A DNA stretch of 64,000 bases, taken from assembly GCA_963922205.1 (NCBI GenBank), contig CAWUHX010000222.1, positions 62,001 through 126,000 of the forward strand, in the 5' to 3' direction. The notes beneath the pieces are model-generated. The model saw nothing but the letters and a program-made list of their open reading frames with translations. It was not told where the DNA came from and ran no database searches. This DNA is from Romanomermis culicivorax (taxonomy: Eukaryota; Nematoda; Enoplea; Mermithida; Mermithidae). Positions 1-30,800 of the stretch are shown here, one piece after another; positions within the stretch are counted from its first letter, which is position 1, and every line of letters begins with the position of its first letter. Made by a program: the position numbers and the translations under genes.

Positions 1-1
1 T

Positions 2-505
2 TTCCTCTGGATAAATGAAATTCTCAAATTGAGGGCTATGCACATCAACTTCAGTACCTCCAGCTTCAGCGTATCTATCTCACACAGCAAAACTGATGTT
101 TACAGAGAAGGTAACATAATCTTGATCCCAAAAGTTGTGTCATTGGCATGCCAATACACTGCCCTGCTCAATTACTTCTATTCCATCAAAATTACACCAA
201 ATTGGAATGAACTTCTTTTTCGTGCCATATTTAGAAAAAAACGATAGGGGGTGCTCGAGAAAGCCCAACCATTGTCCTACAGGAGATTTAAAGAATAATT
301 CCAAGAAATTTTAACAGCCCTACAATTGGATGCCAAGAAGTACGGAACACATAGCTTGCAGGCAGGAAGAGCAGCTGCAGCAGCAGTTGCAGGCATCCCA
401 GATCATGTGATTCATTTACATGGTTGATGGAAAACTGAATACTGTAAAAATATGAACATAAAAAATGAGACGCAGATGAACAGTTTAGCAAAAATTTTTA
501 TATAA
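2..505 (+). pseudogene. Tyrosine recombinase (Crypton/DIRS-like integrase) C-terminal remnant
   Basis: One frame from base 2 to the TAA at 503-505 reads as the C-terminal catalytic half of an eukaryotic tyrosine recombinase of the type carried by Crypton and DIRS elements. The segment HSKTDVYREGN (around 75-110), the box YGTHSLQAG (about 341-366) and IPDHVIHLHG followed by WKTEYCKNM (about 395-455) come in the family order. The frame holds three stops: TAG 245-247, TAA 296-298 and TGA 425-427. The last falls exactly where the family has the Arg of HGRW. The active-site Arg of the HxxR box is Gln (CAG, 359-361). Both replacements fit CGA to TGA and CGG to CAG decay. The N-terminal half lies outside the window. 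It is clearly a dead copy. Assignment to Crypton rather than DIRS is open. Confidence 0.75.
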
Positions 506-2270
506 TAATGCAATTTATTTTTTACAGACTTTCAGGGAAGCCCCGGCTATTTTAAGCTGCAACAATTTGGACAAGCACAGCACGAGGGATGCCACCTTGC
601 AAAATGTTGCACAAGTAAAGATTACCCATGGCGTGGAAGCCTGGAATATTGTAAATAATCAATATGATTTCTTTTATTGTATTATGTTCCATAATTTAGA
701 TGTAAATTACTTCATTTTATGTTGAATACTGTAGCTCAACGTCTACCCCACCTAACCCAAATAAATGTTTGACATGAGTGTTTACAAAATAAGTGTTTTA
801 TATTGGGTTGGGGAGCATTAGAACATAACTTTATTTCTTTTATTTTTGAGTCATTGAAGGTCATATGGTTGGTTTTTAAGCTGCCAAATTTTGAAGTTCG
901 GCCTGAACCTATTTGGGTTACTGTAGACCAAAATGTGCGAAATTTTGGGTTACTGTACACCAAAATGTGCATAATTTTTTCCGGAACAATGTTTTGTGAT
1001 TAGTATGACCTATAAGTTTAGCACAATATTCGCTCTATCGTTTAAATAAACCCTGAACATAATATGTTATAAATTGATAGAACTGTATGTGTAAATGCCA
1101 CACCCGCCATTTGTGTAGTTTTATGGAAATTTTATTTGCACAGCGGATCTGTTTACATCGCCGAATGGATCTTGAAAAACTGCACACGTTTAAAAAAAGA
1201 GAACCGGAATCGGTTCGACCGGCATTTTAAAACATGGTTTTTGGTAAAGGTCATTAGCCTATTGTACAAAGAGAAGGTGGCCACTTAGGCTATTACCGCA
1301 TCCATATAATTCCTCACGGTCGGAAGCCCCTTCCACGAAAGAATCACAAAAATATGCTCGTTTACACGCGGGATAATTGCTGATGAAAAAATTCAAACGT
1401 AAAGTATGGATAACATTTTCGAAAGAAACTAGTGTAAACCTTATAAAGTTCAAAGCAATTGCAATTTTCAAGTGTAATATGTTTTCAAAAGTGTCAACAT
1501 AGCAAAATTCAGACAGCGGGATCAAACAGCATAAAGTGTTTTATATACGACTAAAAAATTCAAGTAACCATTTGAATTGAGTGCAGAATGTGGAACCTGT
1601 AATGTCTACTAAATAAATGTAAAACATGAAGAGTGTAAAGAATAGATTCATTAGTTTACACATTCCATGTGAAATGCAGTTGGAGAAGAGTGTTGAGCGT
1701 GTGATTAAAAAATGTTCAATTTAGTAAATATTCAAGTTTTTTAATGTAATTCAATATATGATTTTAGGGTGTAAACCACAGATTTTTTACCGTGATGGTC
1801 CTGCCGAGGCAGAGAAAAAGTGTGAAACGTAGAGTTCGTTTGGTGCAAATTCTAGTACACATGCTGGCCTCACAAAAATTCATAATCCATAAGTGTCTAC
1901 CATTCCATATCTATGCAAAATTGGTGAATTGGAAGCCACAATTCGGCCGAGAAAACAACGATTTATCATTCGTTGCTTTTTTTGGGGTTGTATGCGTTGC
2001 GTCTTTCCACATATTTTTTTGTTATCTTGTGCCTAATAAACGCAACGCCCACAGCCACCTATGGACCACGTGGTAGTCGTTGGGGCCCCTAAAATTGTCA
2101 AAAACGTCCGTTTTTTCGGTGCTTAGACTCATAAACACATTCTTCACGGTTTTTTAGACAAAAATGACGTCCGTTTAATCGTTTTTCCGACGCTCGTTTC
2201 TTGGTCAATGAATATTTGGTTTGAAAACGATAGTGAATCCTTATAATTTGACCATATGCTGCAAACTGAG
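506..2270. other. Intergenic, no supported gene
   Basis: AT-rich sequence upstream of the kinesin. The only structure I see is an imperfect 32-bp direct duplication at 912-943 and 944-975 (TTTGGGTTACTGTAGACCAA and its neighbour with TACACC). Open frames here, such as 1792-2076 (+) and 1259-1525 (-), show no recognisable domain or coding composition. Confidence 0.5.
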
Positions 2271-2428
2271 GTCGGAATAGTTGAAAACCCCATCATTTTG
2301 GGGTGGAATCCCCAAAAAAAGTCGACAAATTTCGGAAATTTTTCCAAATTTTTTCGTTTTGCGGGGTTCCGACATTTTGGTGTAGGATTCGACCAACTTG
2401 AGGGAGAGGGAGCTGCCCCCATTACAGG
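2271..2428. repeat. Dispersed repeat D, copy 1
   Basis: A stretch with GGGGTTCCGACATTTTGGTG followed by a (T)AGGATTCGACCAACTTGAGG-like motif recurs in related form at 6477-6672, 23606-23782 and 25527-25652. It holds no ORF of note. Boundaries are approximate, set by where similarity to the other copies fades. The class of element is unknown. Confidence 0.5.
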
Positions 2429-2674
2429 TATTGTTGTAAATTTCTCAATTTTTGATAAATTAGTGGCTCGAGAAACATTAAAATTCTAGATTAAGTCCAA
2501 AAACCGGAAGTGTCTGACTGTTGTGGTCAATGAACGCTTTTGGGGCAAAGAAATAAAAATTGACATTTTTTCTCACCTGGAGAGCGGAGTGAATGTGTAG
2601 AATATGATCCCTACTGTTTCAGTTTCTCCAATTCACCATTCATAAATTTATATCATGGCTGTTTCTGATTGTAG

Positions 2675-22674
<20,000 letters not shown>

Positions 22675-23178
22675 AAAATTGTAACACGACCGCCTCCATC
22701 TCATAAAGTACCGCCCACAACTCGACATCGATTGACGGGCGTCAGATTGATCGGAAAAAATACGACGTTATTATAGTTTTGAGTCCCGTAGATCAACCAC
22801 CACCGTCTATTTGGGGTATGCTTCTATATCAATACATATTCTACTCTAGTGTTATCACGAAGAAGCACTTCACACAGATTAGAATAGTTAACGAAACATG
22901 GGTGCTCAGAGGTCTGAGGATCATTGATATTTTTATTAATGGGGTCATGGGCCGCCCAGAGTTTAGGTTCAAAGTCAGCAAACTGTTTGAAACGCTGTTC
23001 TTTTGGTCTAAAAATCAATGTAAACAATTCGTTAATCTATGCTTTATAGCACTCGAAAAAAAATTACTTTTGTTGGCCAATTTATTTTCTTATCGAAAAT
23101 TATTCGTTTTACTGCTTTTTCGTTGAATGGGGTGGACGTACACCCAAGCCTCATAATTGCTTGTGGGAGTCCTCTCCA

Positions 23179-23413
23179 GACGTGCACGGCAAGAATTTTC
23201 CAGGGGGGAGGGTCCATGGACCTTTTTCCCAGGAGAGAGGGGGGGTGGGTGAGCAAAAAAACAAAAAAAAAACTGCGAGCCTGTTCTTCATACAAAATGT
23301 GCGCAAAAATCATGGAAAAAGCTGTCTTGAAAAAAGTTCAGGGGGATGTTTTGATGATTTTTTTGGCAAGGGTCTCAGGTATGATGGTTTACCTCCCCCT
23401 CTATATGCATGTA
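23179..23413. mobile_element. CATGCAC-ended MITE, copy 3 (inverted)
   Basis: Opposite orientation to copies 1 and 2. It starts GACGTGCACGGCAAGAATTT and continues AGGGTCCATGGACC, GGGTGGGTGAGC and AAAGTTCAGGGGGATGTTTT. It ends CCTCCCCCTCTATATGCATG followed by TA. The left end has GACGTGCAC for TACATGCAC. Because of the long purine/pyrimidine blocks it opens spurious ORFs on both strands. Confidence 0.7.
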
Positions 23414-23605
23414 TGTGTATCTCACGACTAACATCATGTATGTATGTATTTGTATCTATGTGCATGTATATGTATCTATGTACATGTATGTGCATCCCAC
23501 GACTAACATATTTTGGGTATTCTTTCCAAAGGATGAAATGTCCATTTTTGATCAGCTATAATTTTTTGCTATGTGCAAGTTCCAACTTGTAAGAAGTTCA
23601 GTCAT

Positions 23606-23782
23606 TCGGAGAAGGGTACCCAGTTCCCATAAAGTTTTGGGGTTTCAAAAAAAAACTGTAAATTTCAAGAAGAATTAAAAAAAGCCAGAAAAGCTCATTT
23701 TTGTGGAATTTTTCCGAGTTGAGGGGTTCCCGCATTTGGGTACTAGGCTCGACCGAGTTGGAGGATCTCCTCTCCTCTTGCA
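23606..23782. repeat. Dispersed repeat D, copy 3
   Basis: Contains TTCCGAGTTGAGGGGTTCCC, then GGTACTAGGCTCGACCGAGT and TGGAGGATCTCCTCTCC, parallel to GGGTTCCGACATTTTGG and GGATTCGACCAACTTGAGG in copy 1. Approximate limits. Confidence 0.45.
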
Positions 23783-24548
23783 TGTTTTCATTATCAAACA
23801 CTATTTTAATTATTCTATTTCCGACATGTGCTTCGTTGTTAAGGTCTGATCATGCATTGTTTGTCGTTTCTTTGTTTGACAAACTGACAAATAGTATATA
23901 AATCAGTTGCTTGGTTGATAGTTTTTGGTTTTAAATTAAGGCCCATATTACAGAAAGTGGGTTAAATATGTGTAAGAGTAAAAGTAAAATGGCGGGTAAG
24001 ATCGACAAATTCCAATTTTTATCTTTGCATTTTTTTAAAAAATTTCCGTTTTTGAGAAGTTTTCAAAAAATGGCAATTATTCAATAAATAGCAGAAAAAT
24101 AATTTTTACAAATTAAAAAAGTCAGTTCTTAGAATTTCAGCAAAATATGAATTTTTATAAAATGTATTTGCTTTTTCCGTGAATTTGAAAAAATTTGTGA
24201 TTTTTCATAAATTTTATTTCAATAGAAATTAACTGCCGATTCATTTTTCAGAAACTTGTACGGAATTTTAATTTTTAACATTTTCATTTTACATGAAATT
24301 GCATTTGGCGCTCAGCGCCAAAAAACTCGCTGACTCAAATGCTGGATAATGAATCTTCATTATACTCATAATAGTTCAGGTGCAAGCAAAAAACTTTTGC
24401 ATTCTACCGATAAGCTCTTTCATTTTCATTACATATGCACGCAAAATATGAAAGATTACTGACAAAGTCAGATGAAGCATTTCACATGGTGAAAACAATC
24501 AAAAGTTGGACCAAAAATGAAGTAGCGCATGCTCAAGTCAAAAAATAG

Positions 24549-24949
24549 TACCGTATTTATTTGAATAAACGCCGCGGCGTTTTTTTCAATGGTACATTTG
24601 GCGCTGCGTTTATTTAACTTTTGAGTTCAACACCACAAATTTTAATAAAATTTTTACTTTTTCAACAATAAATGCATTATTTATTACTTATTAACAAATT
24701 TTTATAAAAGCAGCTGATAATGGTATAAATTAGGGAATTCAACTGTTAAAATTTCGCCATCTAAAGTTAACTCATCCAAATATACTGATTTTTCTATTGA
24801 TAAATCAACCTACTGCAAACTGTAACTTATTTTTTCACTGTAAACTAAAAATAATAAATCCTCAAGTAAAGGCCGCGGCGTTCATTTAAGGGAGTCGTTT
24901 ATTCCGTTTTTTCAACAAAAGTGCGGCGTTTATTCAAATAAATACGGTA
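24549..24949. mobile_element. MITE with perfect 27-bp inverted ends
   Basis: 401-bp element. The left end TACCGTATTTATTTGAATAA plus ACGCCGC is repeated exactly, inverted, at the right end (24923-24949). Subterminal GCCGCGGCGTT also occurs inverted near the right end (about 24871). The interior is AT-rich with no ORF. The outermost TA on each side could be a TA target duplication. Otherwise no duplication of 3 bp or more is visible. The perfect ends imply recent activity or gene conversion. Confidence 0.85.
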
Positions 24950-25920
24950 TTTATTTTTCGTGTAAGTCCGAAAACTTGTACCATATAGCGAGCAAGTTGC
25001 ATTTTTTATGTGCTGTCAAGCCTTAGGCATCAAACCATTTAACTGTCATGACCATAAAAAATTCGGTCACCTTGTAAGAAACATCATGGAGGAAAGTGGA
25101 ATCACGATAAAAGCTGTTGAGTTTATCCAAATATCTCCATTAGCAGTTGAGTTTTTTGTTGACCACCACAAATTTACTTTTCAGCAGAACTAAGCAGAGC
25201 TTGCTGCCGCCGTTTTACGAACGTGTCACCCGATCCACGCTGATCGAGAAAATTTGATAGATTTCTGAACGTTTTAAAAAAATCTCTGCTTGTCGAATAT
25301 TTATATTAGATTGTATTATACGTTTTAATACTGCCCCTTTTACCAATAAATATTTTTAGTCATGACAAAATTTTCGTGTTGGGGGTCAGGGCCCGTTTGA
25401 TAAAGTGACCTGAACTCTATTCGTGCTGCAGTTTTGCAACATTCTTTTCTTTCCTTTGTATTTGTTTGCTTAAATACTTCCACTCATTACTCAACAGTTT
25501 CTATCCATTGAGTTACCTCGTCCCCATCCGACCAGTTGAGGAAGGGGGTCGGGAGGCCCCGAAAATTATCACAGAAACGCCACCTTTTTCAAATTTTCTG
25601 GGGCTGGAGGGTCCCGACGTTTGGGCACAGGGTTCTACCTAGTTTGGGGCCCCCATGTCGGTCTTATGACTGGCCATTGGGCGCCCCTCCTCACACCTGG
25701 ATTTTCGATCCTTGGCCATACGACAGTTATATAGTGACCCCCATACTTTTGATCGAAAAACATCAATTTTTGAAACAAAATTGGTCGAAAACATTGACTC
25801 TCGCACCATAATTTCATTTTTTAAAACAGAATCACAATTTTTTGAACCGTTTTTCGAACTTTTTTTCCTTCAGAGACCCTTCCCCTAAAATCTTGAGTAG
25901 TCATTGACTCCCGTCCTGGC
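24950..25920. other. Intergenic with repeat D copy 4
   Basis: A 61-codon frame at 25008-25193 (LGIKPFNCHDHKKFGHLVRN) looks protein-like but is isolated and has no recognised domain. It may be a transposon or exon relic. Repeat D copy 4 occupies about 25527-25652 (GGAGGGTCCCGACGTTTGGG, GGTTCTACCTAGTTTGGGG). The rest is unremarkable. Confidence 0.4.
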
Positions 25921-26535
25921 GTGTTAAGTCAATTTTTGTTTTCTGGTTTTGCTATGTTTTTCTTCCTTCTTGTTTTTTCCTGTTTTTATGTTTTTCTTTT
26001 TGTCCAGCTTTTTTCTGCTTTTCCTCTTTCTTTCAAAATTCTTATATGTTTTCCATTTTTGCTTTCGATTGTTTACCCGTTTTCCGTTTTTCAAACGTTT
26101 TTCTCGTTTTTTGCAATTTTTTGCCTTTTTTGCTTTTTTTCTAGTTGTTTTCCAGTCTTTTGTTTTTTTTTCTACCGTCTGTTTTTTCTCATTTTTTCTA
26201 TGCTCTCTTATGTTTTTATGCTTTACTTTTTTGTTTATTCTTCGAGCATTTTTCTTTTTTCTACTTTTTTCAATCTTTATTTATTTTTCTTGCTTTTTCT
26301 TTCCTTTTCTTTTCAATTGTTTATTCGCTTTCTAGTTTTCTATGTTTTTTACTTTTTTGTTTTTCTCTTTTAATCTGTTTTTCTTTTTTTATATAGTTTT
26401 CTTTGTTTTTCTCTTCAAGTTGTTTATCCTTTTCCTCTAGTTCCTCTTCTGCTGTTTGTCTTTGCTGTTTATTTTCTTGTATAGTTCAACAAATTTCTTC
26501 CGTTTTTTCCTGTTTTTCTTATTTTTCTTTTACTT
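25921..26535. repeat. T-rich low-complexity tract
   Basis: About 610 bp, mostly TTTTTC/TTTTTG-type runs on the + strand. It opens three overlapping Phe-rich frames that are composition artefacts. It passes abruptly into an A-rich tract (26540-26800). A similar T-rich/A-rich pair flanks the satellite on the other side (57720-58470). Confidence 0.8.
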
Positions 26536-27046
26536 AGACACTAAATGGAAAGTAAATAATAATCGAATAAGAAACATACAAAAACGAAAAATTGACAAAG
26601 GTTGAAGGGAAAAAAGCAAAAGCAACAAACTGAAAAAACAGAAATAAAATTAGTAAAAAATTGACTAGGAAGACATAGAAAAAGAACAAATAGGCAAAAA
26701 AGTGAGATAATATACAAAAAAAAATAAAAATAATTAAGTAAAACAGACAATAAAAAAAGTAAAAATAGAATAGTTTGTTGAGAAGTCACAAGAAGGGATA
26801 AAATAAATTCACCTTTGAATTTTGAGTAAATTACAAATGTGGGTAATTTTTACAAATGTGGGTAATTTTTTCCGTTTGTACAACAATACAAAACTTTTTC
26901 ACAACTTTCACATTTGGAAAAATGACTGCTTTGGCAAAATTTCTGTTTTTGCAAAAATGTAAAAACTTAGCCTCACAACAAAGATAAAGGCCCAACCTGA
27001 ATAGCCTACTACTGTGTTTTGTATACAGATTCAAAAATATTAGCTT
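26536..27046. repeat. A-rich tract and short direct repeat
   Basis: 26540-26800 is A-rich on the + strand, mirror-like to the preceding T-rich tract. I could not align the two as a clean inverted repeat. At 26834-26871 ACAAATGTGGGTAATTTTT is directly doubled. The rest up to 27046 shows nothing. Confidence 0.5.
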
Positions 27047-27445
27047 GGCTATTAGGCTAAATGTGCTTATGAATTAGGCCAAATGTGGCTTAGTGGGCTA
27101 ATGTGGCCAATGGGCTAATATGGCTAATGGGCTAATGTGCCCAATGGGCTAATGTGGCCAATGGGCTTATGTGGCCAATGGCCCAATGTGGCCAATGGGC
27201 CAATGTGGCCAATGGGCTAATGTGGCCAATGGGCTGATGTGGCCAATGTGGCCAATGGGCTAACGTGGCCAATGGGCTAATGTGGCTAATGGGCTTATGT
27301 GGCCCATGGGCTATTGTGCCCAATGGGCTAATGTGGCCAATGAGCTAATGTGTCTAATGGGCTAATGTGGCCAATGGGCTAATGTGGCTAATGCAGTGTG
27401 TTATAAATAATGGGTCTGGCACATGAGCTAATGTGGCTAATGTGC
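27047..27445 (+). repeat. Minisatellite, about 17-bp GGCCAATGGGCTAATGT units
   Basis: Roughly 20 imperfect units of AATGTGGCCAATGGGCT. Variants change GGCCAAT to GGCTAAT, GCCCAAT or GGCCCAT. The CCAAT pentamer therefore recurs about every 17 bp on the + strand. A fragment of the same repeat in the opposite orientation (CATTAGCCCATTAGCCCATT) sits at 55759-55783, beyond the far end of the satellite. Confidence 0.9.
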
Positions 27446-27814
27446 TTAAGTCGGCTGAATCATTAATATTGCCAATAGAAAGGCCGCCAATAGAAAGTAA
27501 AGAGTAACAAGCTTAGAATCATACAGTGCATGATTACCTAATTCTGATAATCTACACAGGAATCAAATCAAATAAATATTTTCGAAGACAAGGAAAAAAT
27601 AAAACAATTCACAGAAAAATTGGGAAAAATAAAAAAAATTCTGGCGCAATTTAAAACAAACATTTTAGTGCACATAAAATCATGTCTGTTAAAGAGTTCC
27701 CCAAAAATTTTCCAAATCGAATCATTATTATCTTTATAATTTTAACGAAATGAAAATTCGTCCAAATGAGCAGCTAAGTGTTCCATTGTTTTTAATCCAT
27801 GCATTCTCGATATC
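27446..27814. other. Spacer between minisatellite and satellite
   Basis: AT-rich. GCCAATAGAAAG is doubled at about 27471-27496, and 27580-27665 is A-rich. No gene seen. Confidence 0.5.
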
Positions 27815-30800
27815 CTCTCGAATACCTCACTCAAAAATCAGTTTGGTGCTCTGAAACTTTTTCTTCAAATACCTCACTCAAAAATCAGTTTGCTGCTCTG
27901 AAACTTTTTTATCGAATACCTCACTCAAAAATCAGTTTGGTGCTCTCAAACTGTTTTTTTTCGAATACCTCACTCAAAAATCAGTTTGGTGCCCTAAAAC
28001 TTTTTTTCGAATACCTCACTCAAAAATTAGTTTGGTGCTCTGAAACTATTTTTTTCGAATACCTCACCCAAAAATTAGTTTGGTGCTCTGAAACTATTTT
28101 TTTCGAATACCTCACTCGAAAATCAGTTTGGTGCTCCGAAACTATTTTTTCGAATACCTCACTCAAAAATCAGTTTGGTGCTCTAAAACTTTTTTTCGAA
28201 TACCTCACTCAAAAATTAGTTTGGTGCTCTGAAACTATTTTTTTCGAATACCTCACCCAAAAATCAGTTTGGTGCTCTTAAACTTCTTTTCGAATAGCTC
28301 ACTCAAAAATTAGTTTGGTGCTCTGAAACTATTTTTTTCGAATACCTCACTCAAAAATTAGTTTGATGCTCTGAAACTATTTTTTTCGAATACCTCACTC
28401 AAAAATCAGTTGGATGCTCTGAAACTGTTTTTTTCGAATACCTCACTCAAAAATTAGTTTGGTGCTCTGAAACTATTTTTTTCGAATACCTCACTCAAAA
28501 ATTAGTTTGGTGCTCTGAAACTATTTTTTTCGAATACCTCACTCAAAAATTAGTTTGGTGCTCTGAAACTATTTTTTTCGAATACCTCACTCAAAAATCA
28601 GTTTGGTGCTCTGAAACTGTTTTTTTCGAATACCTCACTCAAAAATTAGTTTGGTGCTCTAAAACTATTTTTTTCGAATACCTCACTCAAAAATTAGTTT
28701 GGTGCTCTGAAACTATTTTTTTCGAATACCTCACTCAAAAATCAGTTTGGTGCTCTGAAACTGTTTTTTTCGAATACCTCACTCAAAAATCAGTTTGGTG
28801 CTCTGAAACTATTTTTTTCGAATACCTCACTCAAAAATCAGTTTGGTGCTCTGAAACTGTTTTTTTTCGAATACCTCACTCAAAAATCAGTTTGGTGCTC
28901 TTAAACTTTTTTTCGAATACCTCACTCAAAAATTAGTTTGGTGCTCTGAAACTATTTTTTTCGAATACCTCACTCAAAAATTAGTTTGGTGCTCTTAAAC
29001 TTTTTTTCGAATAGCTCACTCAAAAATTAGTTTGGTGCTCTGAAACTATTTTTTTCGAATACCTCACTCAAAAATCAGTTTGCTGCTTTGAAACTTTTTT
29101 ATCGAATACCTCACTCAAAAATCAGTTTGGTGCTCTGAAACTGTTTTTTTCGAATACCTCACCCAAAAATCAGTTTGGTGCTCTTAAACTTTTTTCCGAA
29201 TAGCTCACTCAAAAATTAGTTTCGTGCTCTGAAACTATTTTCTTCGAATACCTACCCCAAAAATCAGTTTGGTGCTCCAAAACTATTTTTTTCGAATACC
29301 CCCACTCAAAAATCAGTTTGGTGCTCTGAAACTGTTTTTTTCGAATACCTCACTCAAAAATTAGTTTGGTGCTCTGAAACTATTTTTTTCGAAAACCTCA
29401 CTCAAAAATCAGTTTGCTGCTCTGAAACTTTTTTATCGAATACCTCACTCAAAAATCAGTTTGGTGCTCTGAAACTTTTTTTCGAATACCTCACTCGAAA
29501 ATCAGTTTGGTGCTCCGAAACTGTTTTTTTTCGAATACCTCACTCAAAAATCAGTTTGGTGCTCTCAAACTGTTTTTTTTCGAATACCTCACTCAAAAAT
29601 TAGTTTGGTGCTCTGAAACTATTTTTTTCGAATACCTCACTCGAAAATCAGTTTGGTGCTCTGAAACTATTTTTTTCGAATACCTCACTCGAAAATCAGT
29701 TTGGTGCTCCAAAACTATTTTTTTCGAATACCTCACTCAAAAATCAGTTTGGTGCTCTAAAACTTTTTTTCGAATACCTCACTCAAAAATTAGTTTGGCG
29801 CTCTGAAACTATTTTTTTCGAATACCTCACTCAAAAATCAGTTTGCTGCTTTGAAACTTTTTTATCGAATACCTCACTCGAAAATCAGTTTGGTGCTCTG
29901 AAACTGTTTTATCGAATACCTCACTCAAAAATCAGTTTGGTGCTCTTAAACTTTTTTTCGAATACCTCACTCAAAAATTAGTTTGGTGCTCTGAAACTAT
30001 TTTTTTCGAATACCTCACTCAAAAATTAGTTTGGTGCTCTAAAACTATTTTTTTCGAATACCTCACTCAAAAATTAGTTTGGTGCTCTAAAACTATTTTT
30101 TTCGAATACCTCACTCAAAAATCAGTTTGGTGCTCTGAAACTGTTTTTTTCGAATACCTCACTCAAAAATTAGTTTGGTGCTCTAAAACTATTTTTTTCG
30201 AATACCTCACTCAAAAATCAGTTTGGTGCTCTGAAACTGTTTTTTTCGAATACCTCACTCAAAAATTAGTTTGGTGCTCTGAAACTGTTTTTTTCGAATA
30301 CCTCACTCAAAAATCAGTTTGGTGCTCTTAAACTTTTTTTCGAATACCTCACTCAAAAATTAGTTTGGTGCTCTGAAACTATTTTTTTCGAATACCTCAC
30401 TCAAAAATCAGTTTGGTGCTCTAAAACTTTTTTTCTAATACCTCACTCAAAAATTAGTTTGGCGCTCTGAAACTATTTTTTTCGAATACCTCACTCAAAA
30501 ATCAGTTTGCTGCTTTGAAACTTTTTTATCGAAAACCTCACTCGAAAATCAGTTTGGTGCTCTGAAACTGTTTTATCGAATACCTCACTCAAAAATCAGT
30601 TTGGTGCTCTTAAACTTTTTTTCGAATACCTCACTCAAAAATTAGTTTGGTGCTCTGAAACTATTTTTTTCGAATACCTCACTCAAAAATTAGTTTGGTG
30701 CTCTAAAACTATTTTTTTCGAATACCTCACTCAAAAATTAGTTTGGTGCTCTAAAACTATTTTTTTCGAATACCTCACTCAAAAATTAGTTTGGTGCTCT

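Larger units (their letters stand above)
22675..24548. other. Intergenic, downstream of kinesin
   Basis: Contains a CATGCAC MITE (23179-23413), an adjoining GTATSTAT-type simple repeat (23414-23515) in which a CACGACTAACAT block occurs twice, and repeat D copy 3 (23606-23782). The rest, including 22690-23170 and 23800-24540, is AT-rich with no recognisable gene. Confidence 0.5.

Noticed and set aside
1792..2076. 94-codon + strand gene
   Set aside because: No domain, no splice context, and composition like the surrounding AT-rich DNA.
23039..23592. Overlapping frames of 130 and 143 codons
   Set aside because: They lie mainly over the inverted MITE copy 3 and the GTAT simple repeat; equivalent frames appear in other MITE copies.
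25921..26396. Phe-rich multi-pass membrane protein
   Set aside because: Three overlapping frames are all open and Phe-rich because the DNA is a T-rich low-complexity tract.
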